Both the position numbers and the translations under genes were made by a program. This document shows positions 24,239-33,034 of a stretch of DNA of 64,000 nucleotides, in pieces. Origin of the DNA: Bradyrhizobium sp. CCBAU 53351. Lineage in GTDB: Bacteria > Pseudomonadota > Alphaproteobacteria > Rhizobiales > Xanthobacteraceae. Below the pieces are notes generated by a model. It worked only from the letters and a program-made list of their open reading frames with translations, had not been told where the DNA came from and made no database searches. The stretch spans positions 2,817,501 to 2,881,500 of the forward strand of contig NZ_CP030059.1 of NCBI RefSeq assembly GCF_015291745.1, in the 5' to 3' direction. Position 1 is the stretch's first letter, and each line of letters starts with the position of its first letter.

Positions 24239-26572
24239 ATGATACGTGCAGGGCGCTCTGCCGTTGCGACAGTCGCGGCGCTGATCCCGGCCGCATTTCT
24301 GGTGTCGGGCTGTGCGTTCCTGAACGCCGATAGCTGTGCGGATCGCGCCAACCTTCCGCCGGACCAGCTCGAATTCAGGGGCTGCAACGGCGGTGTGCTG
24401 TCGGCCGAGACGACGCGGGAAACTGTCTATCGCGGCGATGACAGCTCGCGGCTTTGGACGGGGCCCGAAGTGCGGCGCGGCGCCAATGTTGACCCAAGCA
24501 GGGTCAACCAGCCGCCGGCGTCGCGTTCGCCGATCTCGGCCTGGTCTGGCTCTCTGAAGATAGAGGTTCCCTCGGAAGAGGAGGTGACCAGCAAGGATGC
24601 TGCGGAGATCCGGTCGGCGGGAGGCAACAAGTTCGATCCCGACGAGAAGGTCACGGTGAAGTTCGAGAAGGCGTCGCTCGCCTTCTTCCTGAAGCAGATG
24701 CTGGGCGGTGCGCTCGGCGTCAACTATGTCGCGCCGGACGATATGACGGGGTCGGTGACGTTCCGCACCGAGCAGCCGATCTCCAAGAACCAGGTGCTGC
24801 AAGTCGTGCGCGACGTGCTCGGCCGCAACGGCCTCGAGATGCGTTACATGAACGGCGTGTACCAGATCGCGACCTCGGAGGCGATGACCGGGCTGCAGCA
24901 GACCGTGGCGCCCGGACGAGCCACCGATCAGACGACCCGCGTGCTGCGGCTGCGCAAGGGCAGCGCCAATGAGGTCATCGCCTTCGTGCGGCAGCTGGTG
25001 CCAGAGGAGATCACGATGGTCCCCGCAAGCGGCGGTGCCTCGATCGTGGTGAAGGCACCGGCGACCGAGCTCGACAAGATCGCGGAGCTCGTGAGCATCT
25101 CCGACAGCAGCCTCGGCGACGATCGCGTCGCCATCGTTCCCCTGAGCCAGAGCTCGCCGGAGAAGATAGCTCAGCAGCTCGGGGAATTCTATCGTGCGCA
25201 GGCGCAGGCCGCGACCATCGTTCCGCTCGACAACCAGCAGGCGCTGTTGATCGGCGCCAAGGACAGGAGGGCGCTGCAGGGCCTGAAGGAGCTGATCCGG
25301 CGTCTCGATCGCGACACCGGCGGTGATCTGGCGATGCGCATCATTCCCTTGATCCATCTCGGTGCCGACGAGATCGTGCCGCAACTGACGGCGATCTACG
25401 CCGCGAGCGGCGGCGTTGCGGCTGCGGCCGCCGCGCCAGCGGCGGCGCCCGTGGCCGCGAGCGCGCAACCGGGCCAGGCCGCGGCGTCCGCTCCGTCGGC
25501 GGCCCCGGTGCCTCCGGTCCAGGTGCCCCGCGGCGTCGCGCCCGAAGAAGGCGGCTTCAGCAGCCCCGGTTTTGCGCTCGGGGGCGGCGCATCGCCGCCG
25601 GCAGGCGGTGCGGCGCCTTCGGGCAATGGCAGCACCGCTGCCGCCATCGCGTCCAGCCTCATCGGCCAGGCGCCGGTCGCCGTCGCGGTGGCTGGAGCGC
25701 CGCCCGTGAAGTTCGTCGCCGACACGCGCAGCAACGCCGTGATGGTCTATTCGTCCTATTCCTTCTTCAAGCTGATCAGGGATCGGTTGAAGGTGCTCGA
25801 CGTGCCGCAGGCGCAGGTGGTGATCGAGGCGACGGTCGCGGAAGTGACGTTGAACGATACCCTGGCTCGTGGCGTCGAGGCGTTTCTCAGCGGAAAGGGA
25901 TTGGAGGTCGGCTCGACGCCGCACGGCGCGGTCACCGCGAACCAGGGCGGAGGGTATGTTCGTGCGAAATTCGGGGTACAGGGTGCGACGGTCGATGTGG
26001 TCCTGCGGGCCTTGCAATTGGTGACCAATGTGAAGGTCATCTCGACGCCATACCTGACCGTCGTCGACGGCAAGACCGCGCGCCTCGTCATCGGCGACCA
26101 GATTCCGTTCTCGTCCTCGACGGCGACCGCACAGCTCAACACCGGCACCACCGTGACCCAGCAGATCACGGTCAAGGACACCGGAATCGTTCTGGAAGTC
26201 ACGCCAAAGATCCGGGCCGACAGTTCGGCGTTGTTGACGATCGACCAGCAGGTCAGTGACGCGGTGCCGAACGACACGACAGGCGGATTGACGCCGACGA
26301 TCAAGACCCGGCAGGTGAAGTCGGACATCATGGTGCAGTCGGGCGCCACAGTCATGCTGGCAGGGCTGATGCAGGAAAGCGTCGATCGAACCGAGACTGG
26401 CATTCCGGTGGTTCGCAAGGTTCCGGTGCTCGGTGAGCTATTCAAGCAATCGGAGGAACGCGCGGTCCGCCGCGAGCTGATCGTCCTGATCACGCCGCGG
26501 GTGATCCGGGCCTCGAACCAGATCGAGAACATCACGCGCCAACTGCGCGGAGCGATGCGCATCCGCGAATGA
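24239..26572 (+). CDS. sctC: SctC outer-membrane secretin, GspD-like lipoprotein
   Basis: 777 residues from ATG 24239, AAGGA 12 bases upstream. The signal ends in LVSGC with Cys25 as lipid site. N0 (about 130-205, KVTVKFEKASLAFFLKQML), N1 (225-285), N2 (290-365) and N3 (370-545) domains follow; N3 is interrupted by an Ala/Pro-rich insert of about 110 residues. The secretin core begins near 580 and includes KVISTPYLTVVDGKTARLVI, VPVLGELF and ELIVLITPRVI. This domain series and VPVLG-x-LF resemble GspD rather than YscC (607 residues, no lipobox). It is the only secretin gene in the cluster, so it is taken as SctC. Lipidation could let it reach the outer membrane without a pilotin. Confidence 0.85.
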   Translation: MIRAGRSAVATVAALIPAAFLVSGCAFLNADSCADRANLPPDQLEFRGCNGGVLSAETTRETVYRGDDSSRLWTGPEVRRGANVDPSRVNQPPASRSPISAWSGSLKIEVPSEEEVTSKDAAEIRSAGGNKFDPDEKVTVKFEKASLAFFLKQMLGGALGVNYVAPDDMTGSVTFRTEQPISKNQVLQVVRDVLGRNGLEMRYMNGVYQIATSEAMTGLQQTVAPGRATDQTTRVLRLRKGSANEVIAFVRQLVPEEITMVPASGGASIVVKAPATELDKIAELVSISDSSLGDDRVAIVPLSQSSPEKIAQQLGEFYRAQAQAATIVPLDNQQALLIGAKDRRALQGLKELIRRLDRDTGGDLAMRIIPLIHLGADEIVPQLTAIYAASGGVAAAAAAPAAAPVAASAQPGQAAASAPSAAPVPPVQVPRGVAPEEGGFSSPGFALGGGASPPAGGAAPSGNGSTAAAIASSLIGQAPVAVAVAGAPPVKFVADTRSNAVMVYSSYSFFKLIRDRLKVLDVPQAQVVIEATVAEVTLNDTLARGVEAFLSGKGLEVGSTPHGAVTANQGGGYVRAKFGVQGATVDVVLRALQLVTNVKVISTPYLTVVDGKTARLVIGDQIPFSSSTATAQLNTGTTVTQQITVKDTGIVLEVTPKIRADSSALLTIDQQVSDAVPNDTTGGLTPTIKTRQVKSDIMVQSGATVMLAGLMQESVDRTETGIPVVRKVPVLGELFKQSEERAVRRELIVLITPRVIRASNQIENITRQLRGAMRIRE

Positions 26573-26616
26573 TCCCACGGACTGCGGAACGACCGATGGA
26601 ACGATCGGCCGTTACG

Positions 26617-26874
26617 TCAGAATCGGAACGAATAAATGCTCTCCTCGCGCAAATGCGCGAGGGTGCTGAACAGCAGGGAGCGCTCCTCGACCCGCGCTTC
26701 GTGGGATCGCCTCGCGTGATTGTCGAGATAGCTCTCGAATTTGTGCGCGGCTTCGACCTGTTTCTTCGTCTCCAGCGGCGAGCCGAGCGGCAGCGGGTCT
26801 CGGCCGCCCGCCTCGGTCTGAAAGCGCGGCAGGGGAGCGGCGGTGCGCTGAATGGGATCGCTGTCGAAGGGCAT
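26617..26874 (-). CDS. Small polar protein at the end of the sctV-ExbB/D-like operon
   Basis: 85 residues from ATG 26874; GGAGACAGCC immediately precedes the start. It is polar and charged, Pro-rich at the start, with a helical middle (ETKKQVEAAHKFESYLDNHA) and EERSLLFSTLAHLREESI near the end. No signal peptide or membrane helix. It begins 18 bases after the second ExbD-like gene and is convergent with sctC. Unrecognised; a cytoplasmic partner of the membrane module is one possibility. Confidence 0.5.
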   Translation of the reverse strand: MPFDSDPIQRTAAPLPRFQTEAGGRDPLPLGSPLETKKQVEAAHKFESYLDNHARRSHEARVEERSLLFSTLAHLREESIYSFRF

Positions 26875-26892
26875 GGCTGTCTCCGTGTCTCG

Positions 26893-27657
26893 CTACGTCG
26901 TGGCGGCCGACAATGCCCGGCGTCGGCAGAATTCCACCCAGATGATGAAGATCAGCCCGCCCAGGATGACGATCGCGTTGAGGGCCGCCCGTGACCAGCG
27001 CGCGATTCGATCGCCGGTGCTGCTCGGCTGCATCTGGTCGCCTGCGGCCTTGAACGCCCGTGCGGCTGCCTCGTCGCCGCCCGACTGGAGCAGCCGGGCA
27101 AGTCCATGGCGGAACCGCGCGCGATCGGAGGGCCTCGAGACCAATCCCATGAAATCGTCAGACCAGCCGTGGTCGCTTGTCACCGAGCTGCTCTTGAGCG
27201 CCTGCGGCACCGACATTTCGCGCCAGCTCGCGCCCGATGCCTCAAGGGCCGCGAGCACAGCCCGGTAGAAGCGTGGACTGAACACATAGAGCCCGATGGA
27301 AACCTTACGCGGCGCGATCAGACGAGCGAGGCGCGGCGTGACATCGTCGGCGAGGCCGAGACGTGCGGTCCGGCCCTGCGATGTCACGACGATCCCCTGG
27401 TTGAGCAGGTCGATGCGGATCGAGTCCGAGTCCTGACGGCGTTCGTACAGAAGGTCGAAGAGATCCTCGCTGCCAAGCGGTGTGCGGTCGACACTGACGA
27501 GATCGTTCTCCACGTCGATGGGCGAAAGGGCCGTCGCGGGGGAACCCGGTGATCCCGGCCGGGCGCCGAGCAGCAGGATGAGAACGAGCAGCAACAATGC
27601 GAACAAATTCGCGGCAATGTCGGTCAGGGCGGATAGGCCGGCCGGCGCGGATTTCAT
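26893..27657 (-). CDS. ExbD/MotB-position membrane protein 2
   Basis: 254 residues from ATG 27657, which overlaps the previous stop by four bases (ATGA). A short cytoplasmic start precedes a membrane helix, ALTDIAANLFALLLLVLILL (about 10-29), with Asp13 at its cytoplasmic edge, the position of the proton-carrying Asp in ExbD/TolR/MotB. A periplasmic domain of about 190 residues follows. A second hydrophobic helix lies near the C-terminus (about 226-245, ALNAIVILGGLIFIIWVEF), which ordinary ExbD proteins lack. ExbD-like role is inferred from helix plus Asp and from the ExbB-like gene two positions upstream. Confidence 0.55.
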   Translation of the reverse strand: MKSAPAGLSALTDIAANLFALLLLVLILLLGARPGSPGSPATALSPIDVENDLVSVDRTPLGSEDLFDLLYERRQDSDSIRIDLLNQGIVVTSQGRTARLGLADDVTPRLARLIAPRKVSIGLYVFSPRFYRAVLAALEASGASWREMSVPQALKSSSVTSDHGWSDDFMGLVSRPSDRARFRHGLARLLQSGGDEAAARAFKAAGDQMQPSSTGDRIARWSRAALNAIVILGGLIFIIWVEFCRRRALSAATT

Positions 27658-28169
27658 CGAACTTGCTCGCTTGGAAGAGGCGGCCGCCGCGCGCAGTGTA
27701 GCGCGATGGTTCGTTCGCAACCGGAATCCAGCCGCACCTGGCGTATGCGCCGAATTCCATGCCGGCTCGCGATCACCTCGAGCTGAAACGCTGCTTCGCT
27801 GCCGCCCGGCGCGATGAACAACACCAGCGGTTCGCTGGTGCGCTGCATCCCCTGCAATGTCGCGGCCAGGGTCTGGTCGAGGAACATGCGGTCCAGCGGG
27901 ATCAGAGTTGTCGGGGGAGCGTCGATCGCAAGACCGGCTGCGGTGGCCAGCCAGGGTGTCACGCGGCGCCCATCCAGTTGAAACTCGACCTCCGCCTCCG
28001 CCGTCGATGCGTCTCGCTGCGGCAGGCTGGGCAGGATGGCGAGGACCGCTAACACGATGATGGCTGCGACGCTGAGCAGGAGATCCGCCAGCGGGTCGCC
28101 CGCCAGCACTGGATCGAATTCCTCGTGATCGGGCATGACGGCCCCGAGGATCCCGGGCGGGTTGGTCAT
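27654..28169 (-). CDS. ExbD/TolR-like membrane protein 1
   Basis: 171 residues from ATG 28169, overlapping the ExbB-like stop by four bases. The one membrane helix at about 26-48 is preceded by GDPLADLLLSVAAIIVLAVL; this resembles the ExbD stretch TPFIDVMLVLL, so Asp29 would be the proton-carrying residue. The periplasmic part (about 50-171) alternates strands and helices (RRVTPWLATAAGLAI; EPLVLFIAPGGSEAAFQLEVI), as in ExbD/TolR, and contains two cysteines near its end. Family assignment is from this pattern; a profile search would settle it. Confidence 0.65.
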   Translation of the reverse strand: MTNPPGILGAVMPDHEEFDPVLAGDPLADLLLSVAAIIVLAVLAILPSLPQRDASTAEAEVEFQLDGRRVTPWLATAAGLAIDAPPTTLIPLDRMFLDQTLAATLQGMQRTSEPLVLFIAPGGSEAAFQLEVIASRHGIRRIRQVRLDSGCERTIALHCARRPPLPSEQVR

Positions 28170-29323
28170 CGGGCCTCCCGTGTCTTGTCCACGATCAGCA
28201 TGCACATCGCGGCCAGTTCGGTTTCCCGCTTCTCGAGCAGACCGAGGGCGAGCGAGCAGATGATGCTTGCGATCAAGCCGAGCAGCGTGGTCTCGAATTT
28301 GACCGCGAGCCCGGCGAGGCTCGCGGAAATGTCGATATTGTGGCCCGACGAAGCGTTCAGATCATGGGGGAGGTCCGATATCGCGCTTGCGAGGCCAATC
28401 ACCGTACCGAGAAAGCCGAGCAGCGGCAGAAGCGGCAGCAGCGACCGCACGAACTGGCGTGACGCCCACTGGAAACGATCGAAAGACAGCGCCGTCAGGC
28501 GCGACGGACCTGCAACCTCCGCTCCCGCGCCATCGATCGCGGCATTCAGCAACCGGACCGCGCGGGTGTGAGCGGCCGGGGCGAGCTGCCGGGTGAGGAT
28601 GGCGGAGAGATCGACGCGGCGACCATTGCCGCGCTCGGCCTCGATCGTGCGGCTGAAGCCGGCGATCACCCTTCTGTCGGCGATGTGCAAGGACGCGGCG
28701 TCGACGATCGAGGCCATCACGACAAGGAACAGGAAGACGATGGCGCTGTGCACGATGGTCCGTCCGAGCACGGCGGACACGACGACGGACTGCACCTGTC
28801 CGGAGCCGGGAGCGAAGAGGTGAGGTATCACCAGATAGAACAGGAGGATGAGGAAGCAGGCGAGGGCGACCGGCGCCGCGGCCGACTGCATCTCGACCGG
28901 TCCGGTCCGGTCGAGCGGCCGTAGCCAGAAGCGCGCGAAAGCGAGGTGGCTTTCGCTCGCCAATGCACGGCTTGCCATCAGCGTCACGAGAAGCTGAGGC
29001 CAGACGGGAAAGCGGGCGACGAGGGCGACGAGCGGTTCGCCGGCCGACACGGCCTCCACCAGGAACGGAAACAGCAGCGCGTGGATCGTTCCAGCCACGA
29101 GGCCGCCGCGCAGCCACCGGTGGTGGATCTTCCATGCGCCGAAGCCGGTCGTGACGAGCACCGCAGCAGCAACCACGGGCCAGTGCTCGAAGCCGCCCGA
29201 GCCAAGATAAAGCAGGTAGGAAACGATGAAGCCGATGCTGTAGATGCGCACCCGCCAATGTTCGACGCGAAGCCTTGTATCGACCTGGCCGGCCGGCCCT
29301 GCGGTGGCGGCGGTCGAGGTCAC
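28166..29323 (-). CDS. MotA/TolQ/ExbB-family proton-channel-like membrane protein
   Basis: 385 residues from GTG 29323, which overlaps the sctV TGA (GTGA). About seven hydrophobic segments are present. The C-terminal 100 residues carry the family pattern: LLPLLPLLGFLGTVIGLASA (about 295-314), a loop, then ASLAGLAVKFETTLLGLIAS (about 334-353), comparable to the MotA/ExbB helices with conserved Gly and the TT-x-x-G-L turn. The N-terminal 150 residues add further helices not seen in ExbB. It is translated with sctV upstream and two ExbD-like proteins downstream, so a PMF-using complex attached to the T3SS is likely. The function itself is inferred. Confidence 0.72.
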   Translation of the reverse strand: MTSTAATAGPAGQVDTRLRVEHWRVRIYSIGFIVSYLLYLGSGGFEHWPVVAAAVLVTTGFGAWKIHHRWLRGGLVAGTIHALLFPFLVEAVSAGEPLVALVARFPVWPQLLVTLMASRALASESHLAFARFWLRPLDRTGPVEMQSAAAPVALACFLILLFYLVIPHLFAPGSGQVQSVVVSAVLGRTIVHSAIVFLFLVVMASIVDAASLHIADRRVIAGFSRTIEAERGNGRRVDLSAILTRQLAPAAHTRAVRLLNAAIDGAGAEVAGPSRLTALSFDRFQWASRQFVRSLLPLLPLLGFLGTVIGLASAISDLPHDLNASSGHNIDISASLAGLAVKFETTLLGLIASIICSLALGLLEKRETELAAMCMLIVDKTREAR

Positions 29324-31446
29324 GCGGCGGAGAGCTGGTTGACGAGCTTGATTCTCTCCAGCGGCTGCACGTTCGAGCTCGGCTCGAGCTCCTGATAGGA
29401 CAGCACGGTCAGATCGGGAAAGTCGCGCTCGATGACCTTGCGCATGAAACGGCGGATATCCATCGGCGCGAGCAGAACGGGCGACAGGCCGTGCTGGCCG
29501 GAACTGCGGATCACGTTCTTCATCGAGGCGATGAGCTGGCGATGGATGTCGGGCGCGAGCGCCAGATAGGAGGCGCCACTGGTCTGCCGGACGGCGCCGC
29601 GCACGGCGTCCTCGATCTCCTTCGACAGCAGGTAGGCGGGGATGATGTTCTGGCCGCCCGAGAACTTGTGGGTGATGTAGCGGGACATGGCGCCGCGCAT
29701 GTGCTCGACGAGGATGATGGGATCCTTTTCGCGCTGCCCCCACTCGACCAGCCCTTCGAGGATGGTGCGCATGTCGCGGATCGAGATCTGCTCCATGACG
29801 AGCCGCTGCAGAACGTCGGTGATGGTGATGACCGGCAGGACGCGCGTGGCCTCGCGCACGAGCTCGGCGAAATTGTCCTCCATCTGGTTCATTAGGTACA
29901 TGGTCTCCTGAATGCCGATGAACTCCGACGCGTGGCTCTTCAGCACGTGAGCCAGGTGATAGGTCAGCATGCTGGAGGGCGTCATGACCTGCATGCCGGC
30001 ACGCTCGACCAGCGGCAGATGCTTCATCTGAACCCAGTAGCTGGGCGTGTTCGGCAGAAAGTCCTCGCCGCGTTCGAATGGAATCTCGAACATGTTGAGG
30101 TTTTCCTCCGTCTCGCGAACGATGAACCAGTTCGGCTGCAGCATGCCCGCGGCCACCGGAATCTCGTTCACCAGGATGCGGTATTGGCCCTCGCGCAGAT
30201 TGTCGTTGAGGCGGAGGTGAACGCCGGGGAACGGCACGCCGAGATCGAAATAGAGCGCCCGGCGCACGCGCGCCACCTCGCGGTCGAGCTTGTTCGGACG
30301 GATCGAGTTGCGCACCGCGGAGGAGAGGTCGACGATCAGGGGAACGACGAGGGTGAATTTCACGTTCTCGATCGGCTCGTTGTCCTCGGCATCCTCCTTC
30401 GGAAAGGAGGGGACGTCGCCACCGGAGAGGGCCGCCGCGAGCGCCGGCATTTCCTGCGTGCGCTGGTCGGACAAATTGCGCTTGCGGGCGCGCGCGGTCA
30501 GAATGCCGGCGCCGGCGCAGGCCATCGACAAGGCGATGAAGACGATCGGCGGGAAGCCGGGCACGATGGCGAAAATACCGAGGATGCCGGCCGTGATCAT
30601 CAGGGCCTTGGGCTCGTTCATGAGCTGGGAGGCGATGTCGGTGCCGAGATCCTTGTTCTCCTCGGAGGAGACGCGGGTGACGATGAAGCCGGCTGTGATC
30701 GAGATGAACAGCGCCGGAATCTGCGAGACCAGGCCGTCGCCGATGGTGAGGAGCGAGTAGCGCTCCAGCGCCTCGGCGGCCGTCATGCCGTGCTGCAGCG
30801 TCCCGATAGCGATGCCGCCGATGAGGTTGATGGCGATGATGATGAGGCCGGCTATGGCGTCGCCCTTGACGAATTTCATGGCGCCGTCCATGGCGCCGTA
30901 GAGCTGACTTTCCTTCTCGAGCTTATTGCGCCGGCGCTTCGCCTCGCCGAGCTCGATCTGGCCTCCGCGCATGTCAGAATCGATCGACATCTGCTTGCCG
31001 GGCATCGAATCGAGCGAGAACCGTGCGGACACCTCCGCAACCCGTTCGGATCCCTTGGTAATGACCATGAAATTGACGATGGTCAGGATCAGGAACACCA
31101 CGAGGCCGACGACGAGATTGCCCGCGACGACGAACTGGCCGAACGTTTCGACGATGTGGCCGGCGTCGGCCTGGATCAGGATGAGGCGGGTCGTGGAGAT
31201 TGCCAGCGCGAGACGAAACAGCGTGGTGAGTAGCAGGATCGAGGGAAACGAGGACAGTTCGACCACGTTCTGAAGATAGACCGAGGCCATCAGCAGGATC
31301 GCCGCGAGCGTCAGGTTGATGCCGATCAGGAGATCGATCACCTGCGTCGGCAGCGGCAGGATCATCATGAAGACGATGCAGACCAGCATGAATGCCAGCA
31401 TCAGGTCGTTTCGCTTGGAGATCGTTCGCAGGAAACCGGTCAGCAT
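29320..31446 (-). CDS. sctV: SctV major export-gate protein
   Basis: 708 residues from ATG 31446 (GAGGAA upstream; a TTG two codons earlier is possible). Eight membrane helices occupy the first half. The conserved FHIPEP-family loop is present (SARFSLDSMPGKQMSIDSDM, about 120-140; then AMDGAMKFVKGDAIAGL). A large cytoplasmic domain of about 350 residues follows. SctV nonamers receive substrate-chaperone complexes and, in the flagellar homologue, conduct protons. Uniquely here the gene is coupled by a GTGA overlap to an ExbB-like gene downstream. Confidence 0.96.
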   Translation of the reverse strand: MLTGFLRTISKRNDLMLAFMLVCIVFMMILPLPTQVIDLLIGINLTLAAILLMASVYLQNVVELSSFPSILLLTTLFRLALAISTTRLILIQADAGHIVETFGQFVVAGNLVVGLVVFLILTIVNFMVITKGSERVAEVSARFSLDSMPGKQMSIDSDMRGGQIELGEAKRRRNKLEKESQLYGAMDGAMKFVKGDAIAGLIIIAINLIGGIAIGTLQHGMTAAEALERYSLLTIGDGLVSQIPALFISITAGFIVTRVSSEENKDLGTDIASQLMNEPKALMITAGILGIFAIVPGFPPIVFIALSMACAGAGILTARARKRNLSDQRTQEMPALAAALSGGDVPSFPKEDAEDNEPIENVKFTLVVPLIVDLSSAVRNSIRPNKLDREVARVRRALYFDLGVPFPGVHLRLNDNLREGQYRILVNEIPVAAGMLQPNWFIVRETEENLNMFEIPFERGEDFLPNTPSYWVQMKHLPLVERAGMQVMTPSSMLTYHLAHVLKSHASEFIGIQETMYLMNQMEDNFAELVREATRVLPVITITDVLQRLVMEQISIRDMRTILEGLVEWGQREKDPIILVEHMRGAMSRYITHKFSGGQNIIPAYLLSKEIEDAVRGAVRQTSGASYLALAPDIHRQLIASMKNVIRSSGQHGLSPVLLAPMDIRRFMRKVIERDFPDLTVLSYQELEPSSNVQPLERIKLVNQLSAA

Positions 31447-31514
31447 GTTCAATTCCTCGTATCGTCTTGCGGCGGTCGCGGCGGCAAGCCCGCCTCTCGG
31501 CTCGCGCGGACGGG

Positions 31515-32966
31515 CTAGATTGGGATCCGCAGCCGTCCCGAGCCGTCCTGCAGGTTCGCGGGCGTGAGGCCGTGTCCTGACGGGCCGATTGAGGCCGCCG
31601 GCGGATTGAGGAGATGGTTCAACGTCGCGACAAGCCGGTCGGCATGGTCGACCAACTGGTTGAGGAGCGCGCCCTGGTCGGTCGCATCGCGCCGCTGAAA
31701 CCGGTCCGCGATCTCGCGGTTAGCCACGGCCCGTTCGGCAGACGCGACGGCATCGGCATTCGCGGTGCGTTCGTGTTGCAGGACGGCGGTCGCGGCGTCG
31801 TGCGCGTCGACCTGAGGAGCAGGGGCTTCCGATCTGTCAGGACCCAGCGCGATGCCGCGGTCAGGCCCGCGGTCGTCCCGCGTAGGATCGTCCTTGGGCG
31901 CATCTGCGGTAGAGTCCGTTGGGGGGCGTGCAGCCTGCGCGGCGATGATCGCCGCGGCGTCAGTCCGTCCGATATCGTCGGGCCGTGCTGACGGATCGTC
32001 GGCCGCTGCCGATGGCCCGGCCAGCTCGTTCGCGCGCGCGGAATCGAGGCCGAGCGTCTGCTGCGATTGCCGGCCGGCTTGCGCGATCGCGTCGTCCCTC
32101 GCGCTGCGAGCTGCCGTTTCCAAGGCGGCCGCCCGATTGTCGGCAGCGGTCTCAGCCGTAACTCGCGGCGTTGCCGCCGTGTCGGCGTTCGGCCGCGTCG
32201 AGACCTCGGTCTGCTGCGTCGAGATCTCCTTTTCGTCGGCCGTCCTGTCCTGCTGCAGCCGCTGCTCCTTGATGGCCTGGGCCTCGTTCAGGAACTGCTG
32301 TACATCGGCGTAGATGCTCTCGATCAGGCTGATCGAGCTGTCGTTGTCGGTGCCAACGGCGCGCTGCTGGCTGGCGAGGTTGCGGCTGATTGCGGCTGCG
32401 ATCGACGCGAAGCCGTTGAGGAAGCCCGATTGCAGGCCGGTGATCCTGGCAGCGTTTGCGTCCGATTGAGCCTGGAGATTGCCGATCGTCTGCGTCAGCG
32501 TGGCGATCGAGGCCTGGATCGCCGCGATGGCATCCATGTCGGCCTTGACGAGATCGGGATCGGGAGGGTCGAGTTGCTGGTCGTGCTGCAGCCTGTCCTG
32601 GGCAGTGGCAAGATCGGACGCGGCACTGCTCTTCTGCTGCTGCAGGCCGGCGATCTCGGCCGCATTGGCGGCATTCTGCTCGACCAGCCGTTGTCGCTGG
32701 ATGGCATTGGCGCCGAACGCACCGATCACGCCGGCGAAGCCGGTCAGGAGCGCGCGGATCCGGTTCGCCGCGGCCTTGTCGCTGTCGCTCCGCAGGATCG
32801 AGAGCACGAGCTGCAGGCTGGCGTCGTCGCTCGAAGGCCCGATGGGCGGCAGGCCGGTGGCGAACGCCCCCGATGTTCCGTCCGGGCGTGGGCCCCCGGC
32901 CGGCTCGTTCGGCAGTTCGAGCCAGAGGGAGGACGCATAGGGGGAGACGCCTGAGACGGAGGACAT
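31515..32966 (-). CDS. Candidate T3SS translocator, coiled-coil protein
   Basis: 483 residues, no signal peptide. One moderately hydrophobic Gly/Ala segment (about 72-90, LLTGFAGVIGAFGANAI) precedes a long Gln/Ala-rich coiled coil (about 93-175). A second weak one (GFLNGFASIAAAISRN) lies near 200. The C-terminal 230 residues are Ala/Asp/Arg-rich and low complexity, with a short helix near the end. A hydrophobic hairpin next to a coiled coil is the layout of YopB/YopD-class translocators, and SycD-like chaperone genes lie just upstream. It begins the stretch before sctV, 68 bases away. Translocator function is inferred. Confidence 0.5.
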   Translation of the reverse strand: MSSVSGVSPYASSLWLELPNEPAGGPRPDGTSGAFATGLPPIGPSSDDASLQLVLSILRSDSDKAAANRIRALLTGFAGVIGAFGANAIQRQRLVEQNAANAAEIAGLQQQKSSAASDLATAQDRLQHDQQLDPPDPDLVKADMDAIAAIQASIATLTQTIGNLQAQSDANAARITGLQSGFLNGFASIAAAISRNLASQQRAVGTDNDSSISLIESIYADVQQFLNEAQAIKEQRLQQDRTADEKEISTQQTEVSTRPNADTAATPRVTAETAADNRAAALETAARSARDDAIAQAGRQSQQTLGLDSARANELAGPSAAADDPSARPDDIGRTDAAAIIAAQAARPPTDSTADAPKDDPTRDDRGPDRGIALGPDRSEAPAPQVDAHDAATAVLQHERTANADAVASAERAVANREIADRFQRRDATDQGALLNQLVDHADRLVATLNHLLNPPAASIGPSGHGLTPANLQDGSGRLRIPI

Positions 32967-33034
32967 TGCATTTTCCCTCGCTTGATGGATGGCGCGAGCC
33001 TAGTCGGGCCGCACGGCGGCTGTTGTGCAGAAAA

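Noticed and set aside
24113..26017. 634-residue minus-strand open frame
   Set aside because: Antisense of the secretin gene, Arg/His/Asp-rich, no recognisable domain.
26893..29323. Flagellar MotA/MotB stator for the ExbB/ExbD-like genes
   Set aside because: No OmpA-type peptidoglycan-binding domain is visible in the two small proteins, and no motility genes are nearby; they are coupled to sctV.
29932..31233. 433-residue plus-strand open frame
   Set aside because: Antisense of sctV, which has clear family motifs; composition is shadow-like.
12320..31446. Flagellar export genes instead of a T3SS (SctQ-V and SctN resemble FliN, FliP, FliQ, FliR, FlhB, FlhA, FliI)
   Set aside because: The same cluster holds the secretin, needle, rod, SctJ with lipobox, SctD and gatekeeper, and no hook, rod or filament flagellar genes.
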